Source: Thozetella sp. PMI_491 (Eukaryota > Ascomycota > Sordariomycetes > Chaetosphaeriales > Chaetosphaeriaceae). From it: a stretch of 64,000 bases of DNA. A model generated the notes under the pieces. It saw nothing but the letters and a program-made list of their open reading frames with translations, was not told where the DNA came from and did not search any database. Each line of letters opens with the position of its first letter. The first letter of the stretch is position 1. Location of the stretch: positions 1 through 64,000 of the forward strand of contig MU270057.1 of assembly GCA_021432635.1 (NCBI GenBank), given 5' to 3'. The translations under genes and the position numbers were made by a program. Of this stretch, positions 18,619-30,220 are shown piece by piece.

Positions 18619-20054
18619 TCAGGGTACACCGCATTTCTGCGCTATCTGCCTCGCGCGTGGTAGGTTCAGCCCTGTCACCATCCCTTTGGCCTCCCCTCCA
18701 ACCATCATCCAGGGGCTCTCGTGGCAGTAATGGCCCTCCTTTTCCCATGACCATGCGATGCACTTCTCGGGGTGCGCTGCGCACATTTTCGCGCAGTCTT
18801 CGGCCTTCTCTACCTCGGGGGTACTCGTCGTGCTCTCGTCTCGGCGACCTACGTGATCCCAGCCGTCGCGGAGCGGCGTCTTGTCGAAAAAGTCAAAGGA
18901 CGGAGCGCCGTAGAGCTTCCATATGTCGAGCCAGAGGGTCGGTTTGGTGTTCTTTCGGAACTTTCGGTCCACCTCGAGCGTATCCAAAGGCCCACGCAGG
19001 CCGTGGAAGTTGAGCACCGGCCAGCAGAATCGGTCCATACGGATCTTGGCGTGTATAGGCTTCTCCCCACCAAAGTAGACGCTATATCCTTCTTCCAGAT
19101 AGATGCCGAGCTGCACAAAGGTCCACGCAAGAAGAGAGTCGCCCATCCCGTTGGTAAACGCTCCCTTGTGTGCCAGCGCGACGGACCTGGGGTGGTCCAC
19201 AAATAGACGGCGCATGGCGCCTTGCGACAACATGATGGCCGATCCCCCATGGGCAAAACGACCCTCCCAACCGCCCACGGCGTTGCCCAGGTAGTGCGCA
19301 TCTTCCGACCTGAACTGGCCTAGGAACAGGCTGACCGAGGGTCGCACGAGGTAGGTGTCGTCGTCTGCGAGGATATACCACTTCTTGTTCGGGAACCGGT
19401 CGTAGGCGACTTCGAGGCTCGAGATGAACTGTCTCCTGATTAGTGGGCCGGGTCAAGGCTAGTCGAAGGTCGCGCATAGACGGTGCGCGACCTTTGTGGT
19501 GGAAATACCTTCATCGCATCCAGCTCCCACCCGAACTCGGCGGACAACGAGCGGGCCAGCTCATCGTCGCCTTTCGATATCGCTTCCTGCAGGCGCGCAT
19601 ACTTTTCCAGCCTAGGGGGGGCCGACTTGTCGGTCGGCCTCTCCGAGGCGTTATCGATCGTCATGCGAACCACATCGTGCACTGGCAGGTCCACCCCATT
19701 GTAGCTGTAGTGCTTCCCGGGTTGCGTAGCGAAGTCGGCCGTCAGAGTGATGTTGTTAAAATGCGGCCCGCCTTCGCTCAAGAACTGGAGCGTCCCTTGT
19801 AAGCGATCCTTGGTCCCATAGCCAGATTTTATGATGAGCGCGACGTCTTCGGCCAGATCGATCGGGTAGGGCGGCGCCCGAGACAGCAGCTTGTCCCCGG
19901 TAAGGGCTCTCTGCAGAGGGACGTAGAAGTACAGGTGGACCCTCAGACGATGGTGGCTGTGATATGGTAGAGCATGGTATGCCAAAAACAGGAAGAGGAA
20001 TGCCAAGGGGACTAATCGCCGCCAGTTGCGCACGCGAAAGCGTGGGACTCCCAT
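18619..20054 (-). CDS. GT31-like glycosyltransferase, type II Golgi membrane protein with Cys-rich tail
   Basis: Exon 1 is 19509-20054 and exon 2 18619-19428, joined over an 80-nt intron, 451 residues. A short basic cytosolic tail is followed by one TM anchor at about residues 13-30. After the splice comes 'KKWYILADDDTYLV' with Asp204-Asp206, the DxD-type metal and nucleotide-sugar site of Fringe/GT31 enzymes, and then 'GGSAIMLSQGAM' and 'GDSLLAWTF', both typical of that family. The last ~70 residues hold five cysteines in an apple/PAN-like spacing with Cys-Ile-Ala-Trp-Ser-Trp, often seen at the end of fungal GT31 proteins and perhaps binding glycans. Likely Golgi glycan elongation; donor and acceptor are unknown. 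Confidence 0.85.
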
Positions 20055-21723
20055 TTCTAGAAACGAGAGTATTCTGCCATGGCCAAGGAAAAGCTGGTGT
20101 TAGGAGAGGCGCGATGCATATTCGGAGACGTCGGGCTCGGGCGACCTGTGCCAGATCTCGCGCGCCTCCCAGGCACCGAGTGTTACCGGCCAGGGGGTTT
20201 GATTGGTACTACCAATGTGCATATTAATGCCATTTTTTTTCGAGCCACAAACACGAGCGCCACGTCGAAGGCACAGGTGCGGCACGCTCGTATTGCTAGT
20301 TAACTCGAGACGTATTGAACTTGTGTTGTACTAGGGCCCACCCCGTCCCAGGCTCGTTTTGGGCGCTTACTGTGGTACCTGGATATGCTTTGGCTGGGCC
20401 ACCGAAAGGCATGTACATACAGGGCCGAACACGAATAAGGCAACATGTCTTTGGCTGGTTCAATGCACCCCTGGCGACCCGGACCGTTGCATCAGTTTAC
20501 GCCGACTGTACGAGTTGCTGATCCACTCTTCCCAAAACGACGTCCTCGGCTGAGGCCCACTATCGACAAAGATTGCCCCAGGCAATCTAAACTCTAGTCC
20601 CGGAAAGGCCTCTAACTTAGGACCCTTTAATGTCGGATGAGGAGCCGATCCAATGATACCCACTTTGTAGTCCCCAAACTAGAAATTCTGTGCGTTTACT
20701 CGTATTCTATGTACCATTCTGTAATCAGTTTAACCTCGTCGTCATGAGGCTGTGTCGCCTCAGCCATCACTCCCCACGCTAACCGTCTTTGCAGGGCAGG
20801 GGTAATCGCCTAACGAAAACATTCAGCAGGGCTCAGATTTAACGGTCTAAATACAGTTGAACTCTTTGATAGCTAGTTAGCTAAGTAACCCGGAGGCCAT
20901 CACGGATGTCCCACCAAATGCGCTACGATTCAACTTGCTATTGTTTTAGCTCCACAGTGGGGGTGTCGAAGACGCTGGAATCACATTAATAGCAATCTTT
21001 CCAGGGATCGGGTACGACGCTTCAGCCCTCATCAACTAAACAAGCTCGCTGCTGCCTGAGGCATCTCGCGACCCAGGTCGTTGAGCGGGTTCCTTCTGAT
21101 AGCGTGCTCTGTACCTCTGCAGATCCCTAATACAATAGGTGTTATAACATGCCCGGCACGCAGTTGATTGGGCAACCTAAGGCGGTTGAGCCGTGGGCGG
21201 GAAGCCCCGGACATATTGATCCGTACAAATAAAACTTTAAGCTCGCAGAAGTTCTATGCTCAGTCGCCCCGAACAAAGCAGCAAACAGGGTCAAATATGT
21301 AACTCTAGCTCCTGCCTTCACATGCATTCTGCTTCCAAAGAGGGAATAGAGGAGGGACACTCAAGATAGCTCCACATCACTCTTGCCCTAAGGTATGCAG
21401 CATGGAGATAAATCTAGGGTGTGCTCGGTTCGTCCGGTGCTGAACTATTTTCTATGCTCAGCTGGCAAATCGATGAAATAACCCGGAAGCCCGGGTGCTC
21501 TAACGGGCTACTGTACCCGGTCTAGTGCCACCAAATGGATCTTTTAGCCCAGCACTTTCTATCTAGTCTTGACTTTAGCTGTACCTGATATCATTAGCTA
21601 CAGGGATCCTCAGGTAGTTAAGCACTCTATTAGTTTAATACTGCAGTTTTTATATTTACTCGTCGTATTGCATTCCCATCTAGTTAGATTCTCTGCAAAA
21701 CAGATGCGCATAATTGTATGCTT
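20055..21723. other. Long gene-free region
   Basis: 1.67 kb with only weak frames. It includes the promoter of the glycosyltransferase near 20055 and the 3' flank of the HET gene near 21723. Several stretches are AT-rich and could be old repeat DNA, but none matches another part of the window well enough to call. Confidence 0.45.
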
Positions 21724-23981
21724 TTATAACAGATCAAACACTTCGGAATAAAGGCCATGCTCTTGCATCTCTTCCATAGCCTTCCCCTGCATATACCCTT
21801 CAAGGATACATTCGCCTACAAACTCAAATTTCCCATTAGACTCTGATCCTGCATCTACCTTGTCGTCTTCCTTATCTGCCCTCTCTCTGAGCAAATATAA
21901 AACTTGCCCACCGTAGAGCACTACAACAACATCGCCACTCCGAGCGTTATGCGGGCATAGGCCATAACGCTGCACTCCCCCGAGTTCGGCTGTGAAGAAG
22001 CATGGACTATAGCAAGGCAGGGCATTATTCATACCAGTGAAACCTCTCCGATGATACGTATAATGCAGCGCTAATCTATGATCCTCTGAGGCTGCATTGG
22101 TGTCGGAGTTCTCTTGGTTGTCTCGGTCCAACAACCAAGCACGTTTACTACACGTTGGATTGAAGATAGTTTCAAAGGCGTCGTATAGCTCTTGGTATGG
22201 CCGGTTCGTCTGGTGGGCCCGCAGCCACCAGAACGGGAAATCCTGTATATCACGGATGGTGCAGATCCGGTGTCCGGCAACACTGAGGATGCGGGGGTCC
22301 TGGGCCCCGGCGATGAGTTCAACCACCAGGTTGGACGACCCGCTTGCATGAAAGGGCGTATGGAACCCGAGGCCCAGTGTCCCCTTTGCCCAGTTGGCTT
22401 CGCCTCCATACCAGAAACACCATGTTGGATAACCCAACGTGCCCAAATCAGGAGGTTTTCCGTAATACATCTGCTGCCAACCCCGGCCCTGAAGGGTGTG
22501 CACCGCAGACAATATGCGTAGCGACTTGTGCTCACATATCCACCAGCGGACAAAGTCGGAGAACACCTGGAGCACTGACTTGCGGTAATCTGGGAGAATG
22601 GCGGCTGAAAGAGCGCCCACGTCCATTGTCTCTTTGCCGAACTGCAGCAGCGCGAATATTTTGTCTCGGGGGTCGGTAGCCTTGAGGCTATGAGCGCTGA
22701 CCAATGTTTCAAGGATGCCCTTGTGTGCCTCCACGGAGGCTTTCCAGTCCGTCCGCGAGGAGCCCTCATCGTCGATGTACCGGGTGAAGTCTATGAAGGG
22801 ACTGGGCATAATTCCATGCTGGATCAGAGAACTGTGGCGTTTGTGCTTGATGATATGACGTGCAAGCGCCGACAGGGTGGCCCAGTTGGCTGTCAAGTTG
22901 CCGCAGCAGACAGTGACCGTTCGGGCGTTCGCGATCTCCTGCAGCACCCAGGTGCGTCGGAACCAGTCGAAATCACACTCGCGCCATCTGTTCGTAAATG
23001 GTACCAAGGAAACCGCAGCGGGCATCTCCTGTTCGATTACACCGTCCTCGAGCTGTAGCATTTCCTCTCGCGTGTATACCCGGCTAGGCTCGTATCGCTG
23101 TTGAATGTTGGATTGTATTGCCATGATGCTTGCAAAGCATTCTTGTCGGATCTTATTGAGCGGGCCGAGCCATATAATGACGCGGGATGCCTGTCTGTAT
23201 GTCAGATGCATCTGGGCAACCTGCTGCGACCTCTCATCACGGTCATTCTGATTGATACAGATGGCGTCTGCCCAGAGGTTGCGTGGTGGACCTATTGCCG
23301 GCCTGATGTGCAGTAGTGCTTCATAGAGGCTGGCATTGATGGGTAAGTCGAGAATAGTCTCAGCACCCATCGACCCGATCTGAACCCCGATGGTCTTTAC
23401 CTTGCTCGTATCGCCCCAACAATATGACAGCGCTTCGTACTGCTCGTGGCAGGGGCTGGAAAGCTCCGTGGTGAGGATCTTGCACAATAGAGGATCCTCG
23501 ACCTTCCCGGGATACAACGATAAGACCCGGATCTGCCCTTTCGAGATGTCGATGCCGCCGTACAACTTTGCACTATTTGATCTTCGAATGCCGCTAAAAG
23601 GCATGGTGATGTCGGATGTGGAGACACTCTCCCCATGCATCTCTATCTGAACCAGGTAGACGTAGTTCATCCAAAGCTGAAAATCTAGGTCTGAATTAGC
23701 TCTCAACCTTAGTTCATGGAGCCTGCGAATTGTACCTGCTCTAGGGGTAACCTGGACTGTGTCACCAGCATAAAGGCAAGATAGCCATTCGGTGTTGCTA
23801 TTATCATCATCATGATCCCAGATGTTCACGTGCGTGTGCGGTTCAAGGCTTGCGTGCAAGTTGTACTGAAAGGGCTTGGACGGTATCCTCTCGTAGTATT
23901 CTGGCCGGACTACGCCGAGCTCGAACCAGGAGCTACTTGAATTGTAGGTTCCTCCATTTCTCTCCGAGGTATCGCTGAATC
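21724..23981 (-). CDS. Heterokaryon-incompatibility (HET) domain protein, 5' end unresolved
   Basis: A long open frame gives about 750 residues. The HET domain starts at 'YEALSYCWGD' and continues with 'LWADAICINQNDRDERSQQV' and 'ASRVIIWLG', the three classic HET blocks. A C-terminal region has Ala-Thr-Asp-Pro-Arg-Asp-Lys-Ile-Phe-Ala-Leu-Leu, common after HET, and then a long tail of unknown role. An N-terminal extension of about 140 residues resembles a conserved fungal beta-rich domain found before some HET domains. There is no good ATG at the start of the open frame; an acceptor (TACGTAAG) ends at 23982, so at least one upstream exon is expected that I could not fix. HET proteins trigger cell death on non-self contact or act as stress sensors. 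Confidence 0.85.
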
Positions 23982-24743
23982 CTTACGTAGGTGAATGAGT
24001 CAGTATGTCATCTAGCCCAAGCACAATCTTCTCTCCACCCCTCCCCCCTTCCGCGCACTTGAATGTTATGAAGTGAATCAGCTCGCACCTTGATCATGAG
24101 AAACAGTGGTTATCACCACACGACGAACACATTTCGAAGCAGCCGGTACCTTAACTTCAAGATACGGTTGTCGCGGACAAAACTCCCCCACCTCTATTCG
24201 ACCTGATCTCGTGTCTGACACGTTCCATGTCTCGGCCGGTGGCGGTCCGCTCATTTAGACTGTTGTATATTGGAAAGTTCGCAGAAGGGACTTGATTGAG
24301 CAGATGGCCAGGGGATAAGAAATAAGGAGATTGAGGGGTGTTTGTCTGCCTTAAAGGGCGATTATAAATATAGCCCCCACGTGAGTGATCCTGCACTGCT
24401 GCAATTCGTGCTAGCCTACAGATAAGCTGCATTTCTGACTAACCCTTCACACCACTAAAAAAGACTTAAATTAGCTAATGCCAGTTGCTTTTTACACAAA
24501 GTCTGCACAGTATATCGGTTATACTTAAGAACAGCACCAAGTACTTGTTTTTATGACTCGTCTGGTAAGAAACAGACGTATACGCCGCAACCTCTTCACC
24601 CAATATTGACCGGACACTAGTCCTAGTAATAGGCTAGGACTATAGATGAGGGAAACGGTGATTTCTACTTGATACACTCTAGAGCTTCTATCTTGAACTG
24701 CGTTGCTTGACTTATGAGTGAGGATGGATAAACTTGATAGCTC
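23982..24743. other. Intergenic region that may hold the first HET exon
   Basis: About 760 bp. The missing 5' exon of the HET gene should lie in the first few hundred bases (minus strand). A short candidate beginning near 24128 with Met-Cys-Ser-Ser-Cys would keep frame, but this is weak. No other gene is visible. Confidence 0.35.
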
Positions 24744-25868
24744 TCACGGAGTTACCAGCACGACCTGACCAGCCTCTGCGTTCGCGACCGTGACACGGAA
24801 GCACTCCTCAATCTCTTCCAGCTTGTACCTTCCATTTATCTCATACCCGCCAGCGCTGCCTAGTTTGAGCCCCCCGCTCTCGGCTAGCTTAATAAGAGCC
24901 TTGACGTCGGACCTCTCGTACATGAACTGACCCCGGATTGTAAGATTGTTTCCCATGGCCACGATATAGGGCACGCTCAGATCGTTTCCTAGGACACCCA
25001 TGAGCGTTGCCCTACCGTACTGGCGCAGTGCGAGAAAGCAACTGCGCACATGTGTCGAGCTACCGGCCTGGAAGGGTGAAATGTCGAGATATGCATCTAT
25101 AGGACCCACGGCTTTCAGTGCCGCGGTATCGGCTTCCACATTGCCTGTGTTCGGTACGATATGAATACCCGGGAACTTTTTCTTCTGCTTCTCAAGAATA
25201 TCGACGTTGCGGCTCATAGCGATGACAGTGGCGCCCATAGCGCTTGCTGCAGCAACCGCTGCGCCGCTGAAGCCACCAGTAGCCGGTGCAACAATGACCT
25301 TTTCGCCCGGTTCGAGTTTCATGCTGCGCAAACCAGCGTAAGGAATAAGGAGCTCGGGCAAGGTGGCAAGATCCTCGATGGCGTAACCTAGGCCCCCTTC
25401 AGAAGGCAGTCCGCAGAGGCGCTTCTCGTCCAATGCCCAGGTATTCTCGAGCGGGGCGCGAACGTATTCGGCGTAGGATCCCATAGACCAATTGTCGGCC
25501 ATGAACTTCTTGGACTGGGGTGATTGACCGTCGGAGAAGCCCCAAAGGATCTGGATGTCCCCGTTGTCACGTGCACGGATGAAGGTCTCAAGCATGACAA
25601 GCTGCCCTACCGCCAGGCTCGTGGTGTCCTGCCCGACGGCGGCCACCCGACCGATAGCCGAGTTCCCAGGCGTCAGGGGCGTGGGGAATGTGAAGAAAGA
25701 TTTCCCGGTTAGGATGTGGGGCAGGCTGCGCTGAGAGAGGACGCAAAGAACTTTGACAACGACGCTTCCAATGATAGGCTGCGGAGTAGGGACGATCTTG
25801 AGCTGCAGAGGTTTTCCTGCCTCTTCGCAGACGAGGGCTTTCATAGTTTCAGGGAGGGAGTCAGCCAT
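24744..25868 (-). CDS. Medium-chain dehydrogenase/reductase (MDR), zinc-independent type
   Basis: A single exon of 374 residues from the Met at 25868; the open frame upstream of it is not MDR-like. The GroES-like N-terminal domain is followed by a Rossmann fold with 'APATGGFSGAAVAAASAMGA', the glycine-rich NAD(P) site. The Cys, Gly-His-Glu and Cys ligands of zinc alcohol dehydrogenases are missing: the usual Gly-His-Glu spot reads Pro-Gly-Asn-Ser. It therefore resembles the zinc-free quinone oxidoreductase or enoyl reductase branch. It is likely cytosolic and NADPH-dependent. It lies 653 bp from a divergent Zn2Cys6 regulator that may control it. Similar enzymes work in secondary metabolism, but the substrate is unknown. 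Confidence 0.85.
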   Translation of the reverse strand: MADSLPETMKALVCEEAGKPLQLKIVPTPQPIIGSVVVKVLCVLSQRSLPHILTGKSFFTFPTPLTPGNSAIGRVAAVGQDTTSLAVGQLVMLETFIRARDNGDIQILWGFSDGQSPQSKKFMADNWSMGSYAEYVRAPLENTWALDEKRLCGLPSEGGLGYAIEDLATLPELLIPYAGLRSMKLEPGEKVIVAPATGGFSGAAVAAASAMGATVIAMSRNVDILEKQKKKFPGIHIVPNTGNVEADTAALKAVGPIDAYLDISPFQAGSSTHVRSCFLALRQYGRATLMGVLGNDLSVPYIVAMGNNLTIRGQFMYERSDVKALIKLAESGGLKLGSAGGYEINGRYKLEEIEECFRVTVANAEAGQVVLVTP

Positions 25869-26521
25869 GTTAAAAGCTTCTCTGCGGCAAAAGTATGGTT
25901 CAATATAGTTCTGAAAGGGTTGATAGTAAGTGGCATGCTGAGAGAAAGCCCAAAGGCGGGAATCAAGCGTTAATTTATACCCATCTCTCCTGCCCTCTAC
26001 TCTCGTAGAAAACCCTTTCCCTCTTCTAGAATCCACGGATTCGAAGTTCTTTGCCAAGGGCCAACGCATGTTTCTGGTGGCTGTGACGCTTTTCACACTC
26101 GGCGCGATCTGTAGGACTTGAGCCAAATCAGGTTAGCTGGCGACTGAATACGCAGGAGGGTTAGCGTCGGTCACGCGTCCCACTTTATTGGCCAATCACC
26201 AAGGCGGATCGTCTCGGCCACGCATCAGCCGATAACTCCGACCTGTATTATTTCCTCTCCTTTTTCGTCCACGCGTTAGCATTTCCCGACTACCAGACCG
26301 GCTTCGAGGCGTGTCTATTTCCAACACTGACGCCTACGGCACACGACTGGGGCGAAGGATTCTTGACGGCTGACGGCACCGTATGATCATCACCCAAGCT
26401 TGGCGACGAAAGTTTCCGTTTCCCCGAGGCTCTCCTTTCGAAGACGGAATTAGCCAATGCTAGAGCTAGAAGCACCAAAGCACTGAGGGCAACACATCAG
26501 AAACAAAAGGTTTCTAGAGCG
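25869..26521. promoter_or_regulatory. Divergent intergenic region between the MDR gene and a Zn2Cys6 regulator
   Basis: 653 bp hold the promoters of both genes. No operator could be identified with confidence. The function is inferred from position. Confidence 0.45.
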
Positions 26522-27938
26522 ATGATGTCCCTCAGTGGTGCACCACGAGCTGGCAAGGTCACTCGGAAGCGCAAGGCGCACACCAAATCTCGGAGGGGCT
26601 GCGGCAATTGCAAGTTGCGCCAAGTCAAGGTATGAGCCAGCTGACCATCTATGTTGGCCACTTGCGCTTTGCATGAAATGGGTTTTGGAATGCTGTTTTC
26701 CTATTGACTGTTCTAGTGTGACGAACGCAAGCCGAGCTGCACGAAATGCTTGGGATTCGGGGTTTCGTGCGACTACGGCCACCGGACCACCCCCGGCGAG
26801 AGCGTTCTCCAGTTTTCCGTCCAGGGGCCTTTTCACACGGATATAATGCCATCTCCATCCGTGAATACTACCATAAGAGGCGTTATCAATGCCTCGCTGG
26901 CGCAGAGAGCCCATATGATGGCTGGCAAAGACCTCACCTACGAGCTTACCAGCCATGACTTCGACATCCTCAGCCGCTTTCACAGCAGGACTATCTTGAC
27001 CTTGTCAACGTCAACCACTATATGTTTGTATCAGAAGGAGTCGATCCGTCTTGCCTGCATGGTGTGCTCTTCTGCAGCCCTAAAACTCCGCCAGGGAACG
27101 CAGCTAACCCGAATGGGATCGACAGCATCCTTTCCTCATGCATCTCGCGATTAGCTTGACCATGATGCATGACCGCCATTTACTATCCTCCCAGCCTCCA
27201 CCACCATCGAGCAAGGAGCTATCCCACTTATACTTGGGAACGGCCGCGTTTAATCGGAAACTGTCGAGCCCCTTGACATCTTCGGACCGAGATGCAGTTT
27301 GGGGTGCTGCCACTTTTTTGGGCGCATCTACTTTTGCCCGGATGGAGGCAACAGTGCCGGAGCAAGCCTGGCCGCTCCGGAAACCAGCAGAAGACGATTT
27401 AGAATGGCTAAATATGTATAACGGAAAACGTGAGATCTGGCGGCTCGTAGATCCACTTCGACCCGACAGCTGTTTTCGCCCAGTGGCCCAAGAGGTATCC
27501 TTTCTTCACAACATGCCCGTCTCCGACCCTGAGCTGAAAGAGCTCCCCTCCGAGCTGGTACAGCTTCTCGGACTGGATGGCTGCCTGGACACCTCAGTAA
27601 ACCCGTACCGTATCCCGGCGAACATTCTTAACAACCTCATGCCGATGGAGAACACCCAAGCTACTCTTCTCCGTTTCTTCTCCTTTATTAGCCTCATGCC
27701 GCCAGACTTCAAGCAGCTAGTGCATGAGAAGGATCCCTGTGCTCTCCTACTGATGGCGTACTGGCATGCGAAGTTTAGCCACTACCGCTCGTGGCATATA
27801 TGGCGGCGAGCAATCTTGGAGGGTCAAGCCATCTGCATGTACCTGGGAAAATACCACGCTGATATCCCACACCTGGATCTCATCTTGAAGTTTCCCAGGA
27901 AGATCTGCGGGGTCAGTGCTACAGGTATATCTATATAA
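26522..27938 (+). CDS. Zn2Cys6 transcription factor (sterol-uptake-control-like C-terminal region)
   Basis: Exons 26522-26629, 26717-27061 and 27126-27938 give 421 residues; introns are 87 and 64 nt. The DNA-binding domain is at the N terminus: a basic Lys/Arg lead and six cysteines spaced C-x2-C-x6-C-x6-C-x2-C-x6-C, split by intron 1 after the third-cysteine block's Lys. The middle shows 'HPFLMHLAISL' followed by a His-Leu pattern, and the rest fits the fungal-specific domain of the Upc2/sterol regulatory group, with Leu-Leu-Arg-Phe-Phe-Ser-Phe and 'CALLLMAYWHAKFSHYRSWH'. It acts in the nucleus. The divergent MDR gene is the closest likely target; control of other genes here is unknown. Confidence 0.85.
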
Positions 27939-28678
27939 CATTCGATCCATACTACCTTCTGTTAATATTAAACAAATACATGAGCCAGCTTTTGGTTTTT
28001 ATATAGAGATGTAATTCCAGGAGAGATATCCCAATGCAAAAAAGGCAAAGGGACAGATCTTCGCAGCGCTCAAACAGTGATGTGTTCCGTAAGTCATTCT
28101 CCGGGTTCGGCACTATCGCATTTGCGGCAAGAACAGCATCATAATGCTCTGCTCAGAGATCGAAAGTGAAAGAGATTGGTGTTCTAGCTGGTCTTCACAT
28201 GGAAGTACTTGATTGTCCGTTGCCGAGGGCGCATTGACAGTGTTCCCAGCTCTGGACAAATCGGTTGGGGTTGGCAGTGGTGCTGTTCGCAAACTCTTAC
28301 TGCCCCCATTTGAAAAACCTCTCCAGGTGAAGGTGAAAAAGATTGATCGTTCATCCAACTTCTCTCAATATTGCGTAGGCTCTCGGCGATAATATCGCGG
28401 AGCAGGACTGGCTGGTCGAGACCTATCATTAATTGGACCCCATTTGTTTCTAAATGGGTCTGGAGAATCACCTATCCGCGTTCACGAGAATACTGTTGGA
28501 ATTGCTAAAAGTCTTCAGAAAGCTCTGAGTCGGCGTATATGAATCTGTTCATTTACAATTAGGAAAGACAAAATATTATAGCGCAAACCATTGGTCTTCC
28601 TCGGATATTTTCGGGGTTGACTTTGATCAGGACATGATTTTACCGGGGACCTATAGGTTCTAGTCGTCCTGAAGCTAG
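27939..28678. other. Intergenic region
   Basis: 740 bp between convergent genes with no supported coding region. Confidence 0.45.
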
Positions 28679-28987
28679 CTAGCAGACAGGAGGTCTTCGT
28701 ATGTGGGAATAGAGCTGTTCTTCGGTGAAAACTGCAAAGCATCGAGGGCAGTAATATTGTTTGGAGTCGTGCCTACGCAGATGTTGCTTCACATCGTGAA
28801 TTCGCCTTGGGACCAGCTTTTTGCAGCGTGGGTGTGTGATCTCGAAAACTTGTTGTAACCTAGAGATCAAGCGCAAATCTGAATTTGAAGACGAACCCGA
28901 GCTGATTGTTCGTTCGGTACAAGCCAGACTGCACATTGGTGTCTCCAGGTTGTGTGGCGTTGATATCAACGTAAAATTCTGGATCAC
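28679..28987 (-). CDS. C2H2-like zinc-finger fragment (3' exon or remnant)
   Basis: The frame ends in '...PRRIHDVKQHLRRHDSK' followed by Tyr-Tyr-Cys-Pro-Arg-Cys-Phe and a final Pro-Pro-Val-Cys-stop. This is the pattern of a conserved fungal zinc-binding tail (Lys-Gln-His-Leu-x-Arg, Tyr-Cys-x-Arg-Cys, terminal Cys). There is no good start codon of its own, so it may be the last exon of the C2H2 gene upstream, a separate gene with an unseen first exon, or a remnant. Confidence 0.4.
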   Translation of the reverse strand: MIQNFTLISTPHNLETPMCSLACTERTISSGSSSNSDLRLISRLQQVFEITHPRCKKLVPRRIHDVKQHLRRHDSKQYYCPRCFAVFTEEQLYSHIRRPPVC

Positions 28988-29115
28988 AGTGACGTAGGAA
29001 ACATAGATGAGGCAAGCGAATAGTTATCGCAACAATCTGATTTGTTTGCTGATCATTTGGAAAGGTTAAAAAAACTATCCAGGGGTCTGGACGGGCCCCA
29101 AGCGCTCTACTGAAG

Positions 29116-30220
29116 CTACTTCCGAGCACTCTGGCAAAGCGACTCCCGAGCACTCTGCCGAGCTGGTTCGCAATTGTTGTTACAGCCCGGGCAGGTGTAT
29201 CCATACTCATTGATCTGCACCCGCACCACAAGGCAGCGATTACACCGCCACCACCCGTCATAAATCGCTCGATGTGCCCTTTCTCTCCACCGCTCTACAT
29301 CGTATCTGACTCCTCGCCGTAGCAAGTCCTCCTTGTGAAAGTCTCGCAGGTGGTCGGAAAAGTGGTCCTGTCTGTAGAAGGGCTGCTCGTGACGGATGCA
29401 CTTTTTATAGTCGCAACGGAATTGTTTCTTCTTTGAGTCGTCTTGGTGCACCGTATTGAAGTGCCGATCACAGTCTGCCCGGCGCCTGAACGGGACCTGA
29501 GTGCACCCCGGGAAGGGACATGGAAACCCCTCTTGATCGTTGCTTGACCTATACTGGTAAGTTTGGCACCTCGGTGGTGGTTTGGGAAGAAAGGGGCAGG
29601 GGTTACCTAGACGCCCCCGACGAGTGTGGCTTGTCTTTTTCTACGAGTTCTTCTCGCAATTGCGCCAGTATATCTGAGATAGCAAAGTAACATATGTTAA
29701 TGTTGATCTCGCGTTGAAGTTTGTAGGCGGCTTCCGTAATCCCTTTGTTCACAGACTGCTCTATGCCCCCAAAATCGACGAGATCACATGTTAGTGCTCC
29801 ATATAAGTAATCGTGTAGTGCATGCTGCACCGCTTTCCGATAGAGCACGGGTGCGTCAAGGACATCAAAGTGACGTTCCGGGGGAATAACAGGATCAATG
29901 GACAGAAGGGTTGGCCCAGGGATCGAGTCTCCATCCTTAAGCATCAACATGGCAGCATCCGAGGCCTCTCGGGCCTTGTCAGGGATACTGCCAATCACCT
30001 CATCGAAAAGATCACATGCTTTGAAGGCGGCCGGCGACATATTAGTGCTTCCATCGATATAGGAGGTGTCTTGGTAGTCCATGGTATAGCCATCATAGCC
30101 TTGGGGCGAATAGACCGAGCCGGTTGTTGCACTGTTGGAAGTAGTATCAATGGTCCGCTCCATTGACCCGTACTCGCTATCAGCAGAGTAGGGCTCGAAA
30201 TCAAGTTTAAAGGTTGCCAT
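29116..30220 (-). CDS. Putative C2H2 zinc-finger protein
   Basis: Exon 1 is 29607-30220 and exon 2 29116-29548, joined over a 58-nt intron (GTAACC donor, TATAG acceptor), 348 residues. The Met at 30220 is the first ATG in frame. The N-terminal 200 residues are acidic, Ser/Thr/Tyr-rich and mostly disordered, then helical. Exon 2 has Phe-Pro-Cys-Pro-Phe-Pro-Gly-Cys, 'CDRHFNTVH', Cys-Asp-Tyr-Lys-Lys-Cys and 'DHLRDFHKEDLLRRG', two C2H2-like fingers, and then Cys-Asn-Arg-Cys and Cys-Pro-Gly-Cys pairs that could bind another zinc. Such proteins are common in fungi and mostly uncharacterised; they may be nuclear. Splicing onward into 28679-28987 is possible. Confidence 0.6.

Noticed and set aside
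25869-26126. 86-residue N-terminal extension of the MDR enzyme
   Set aside because: It lacks similarity to the fold, which begins at the Met at 25868; it is read as promoter and leader.
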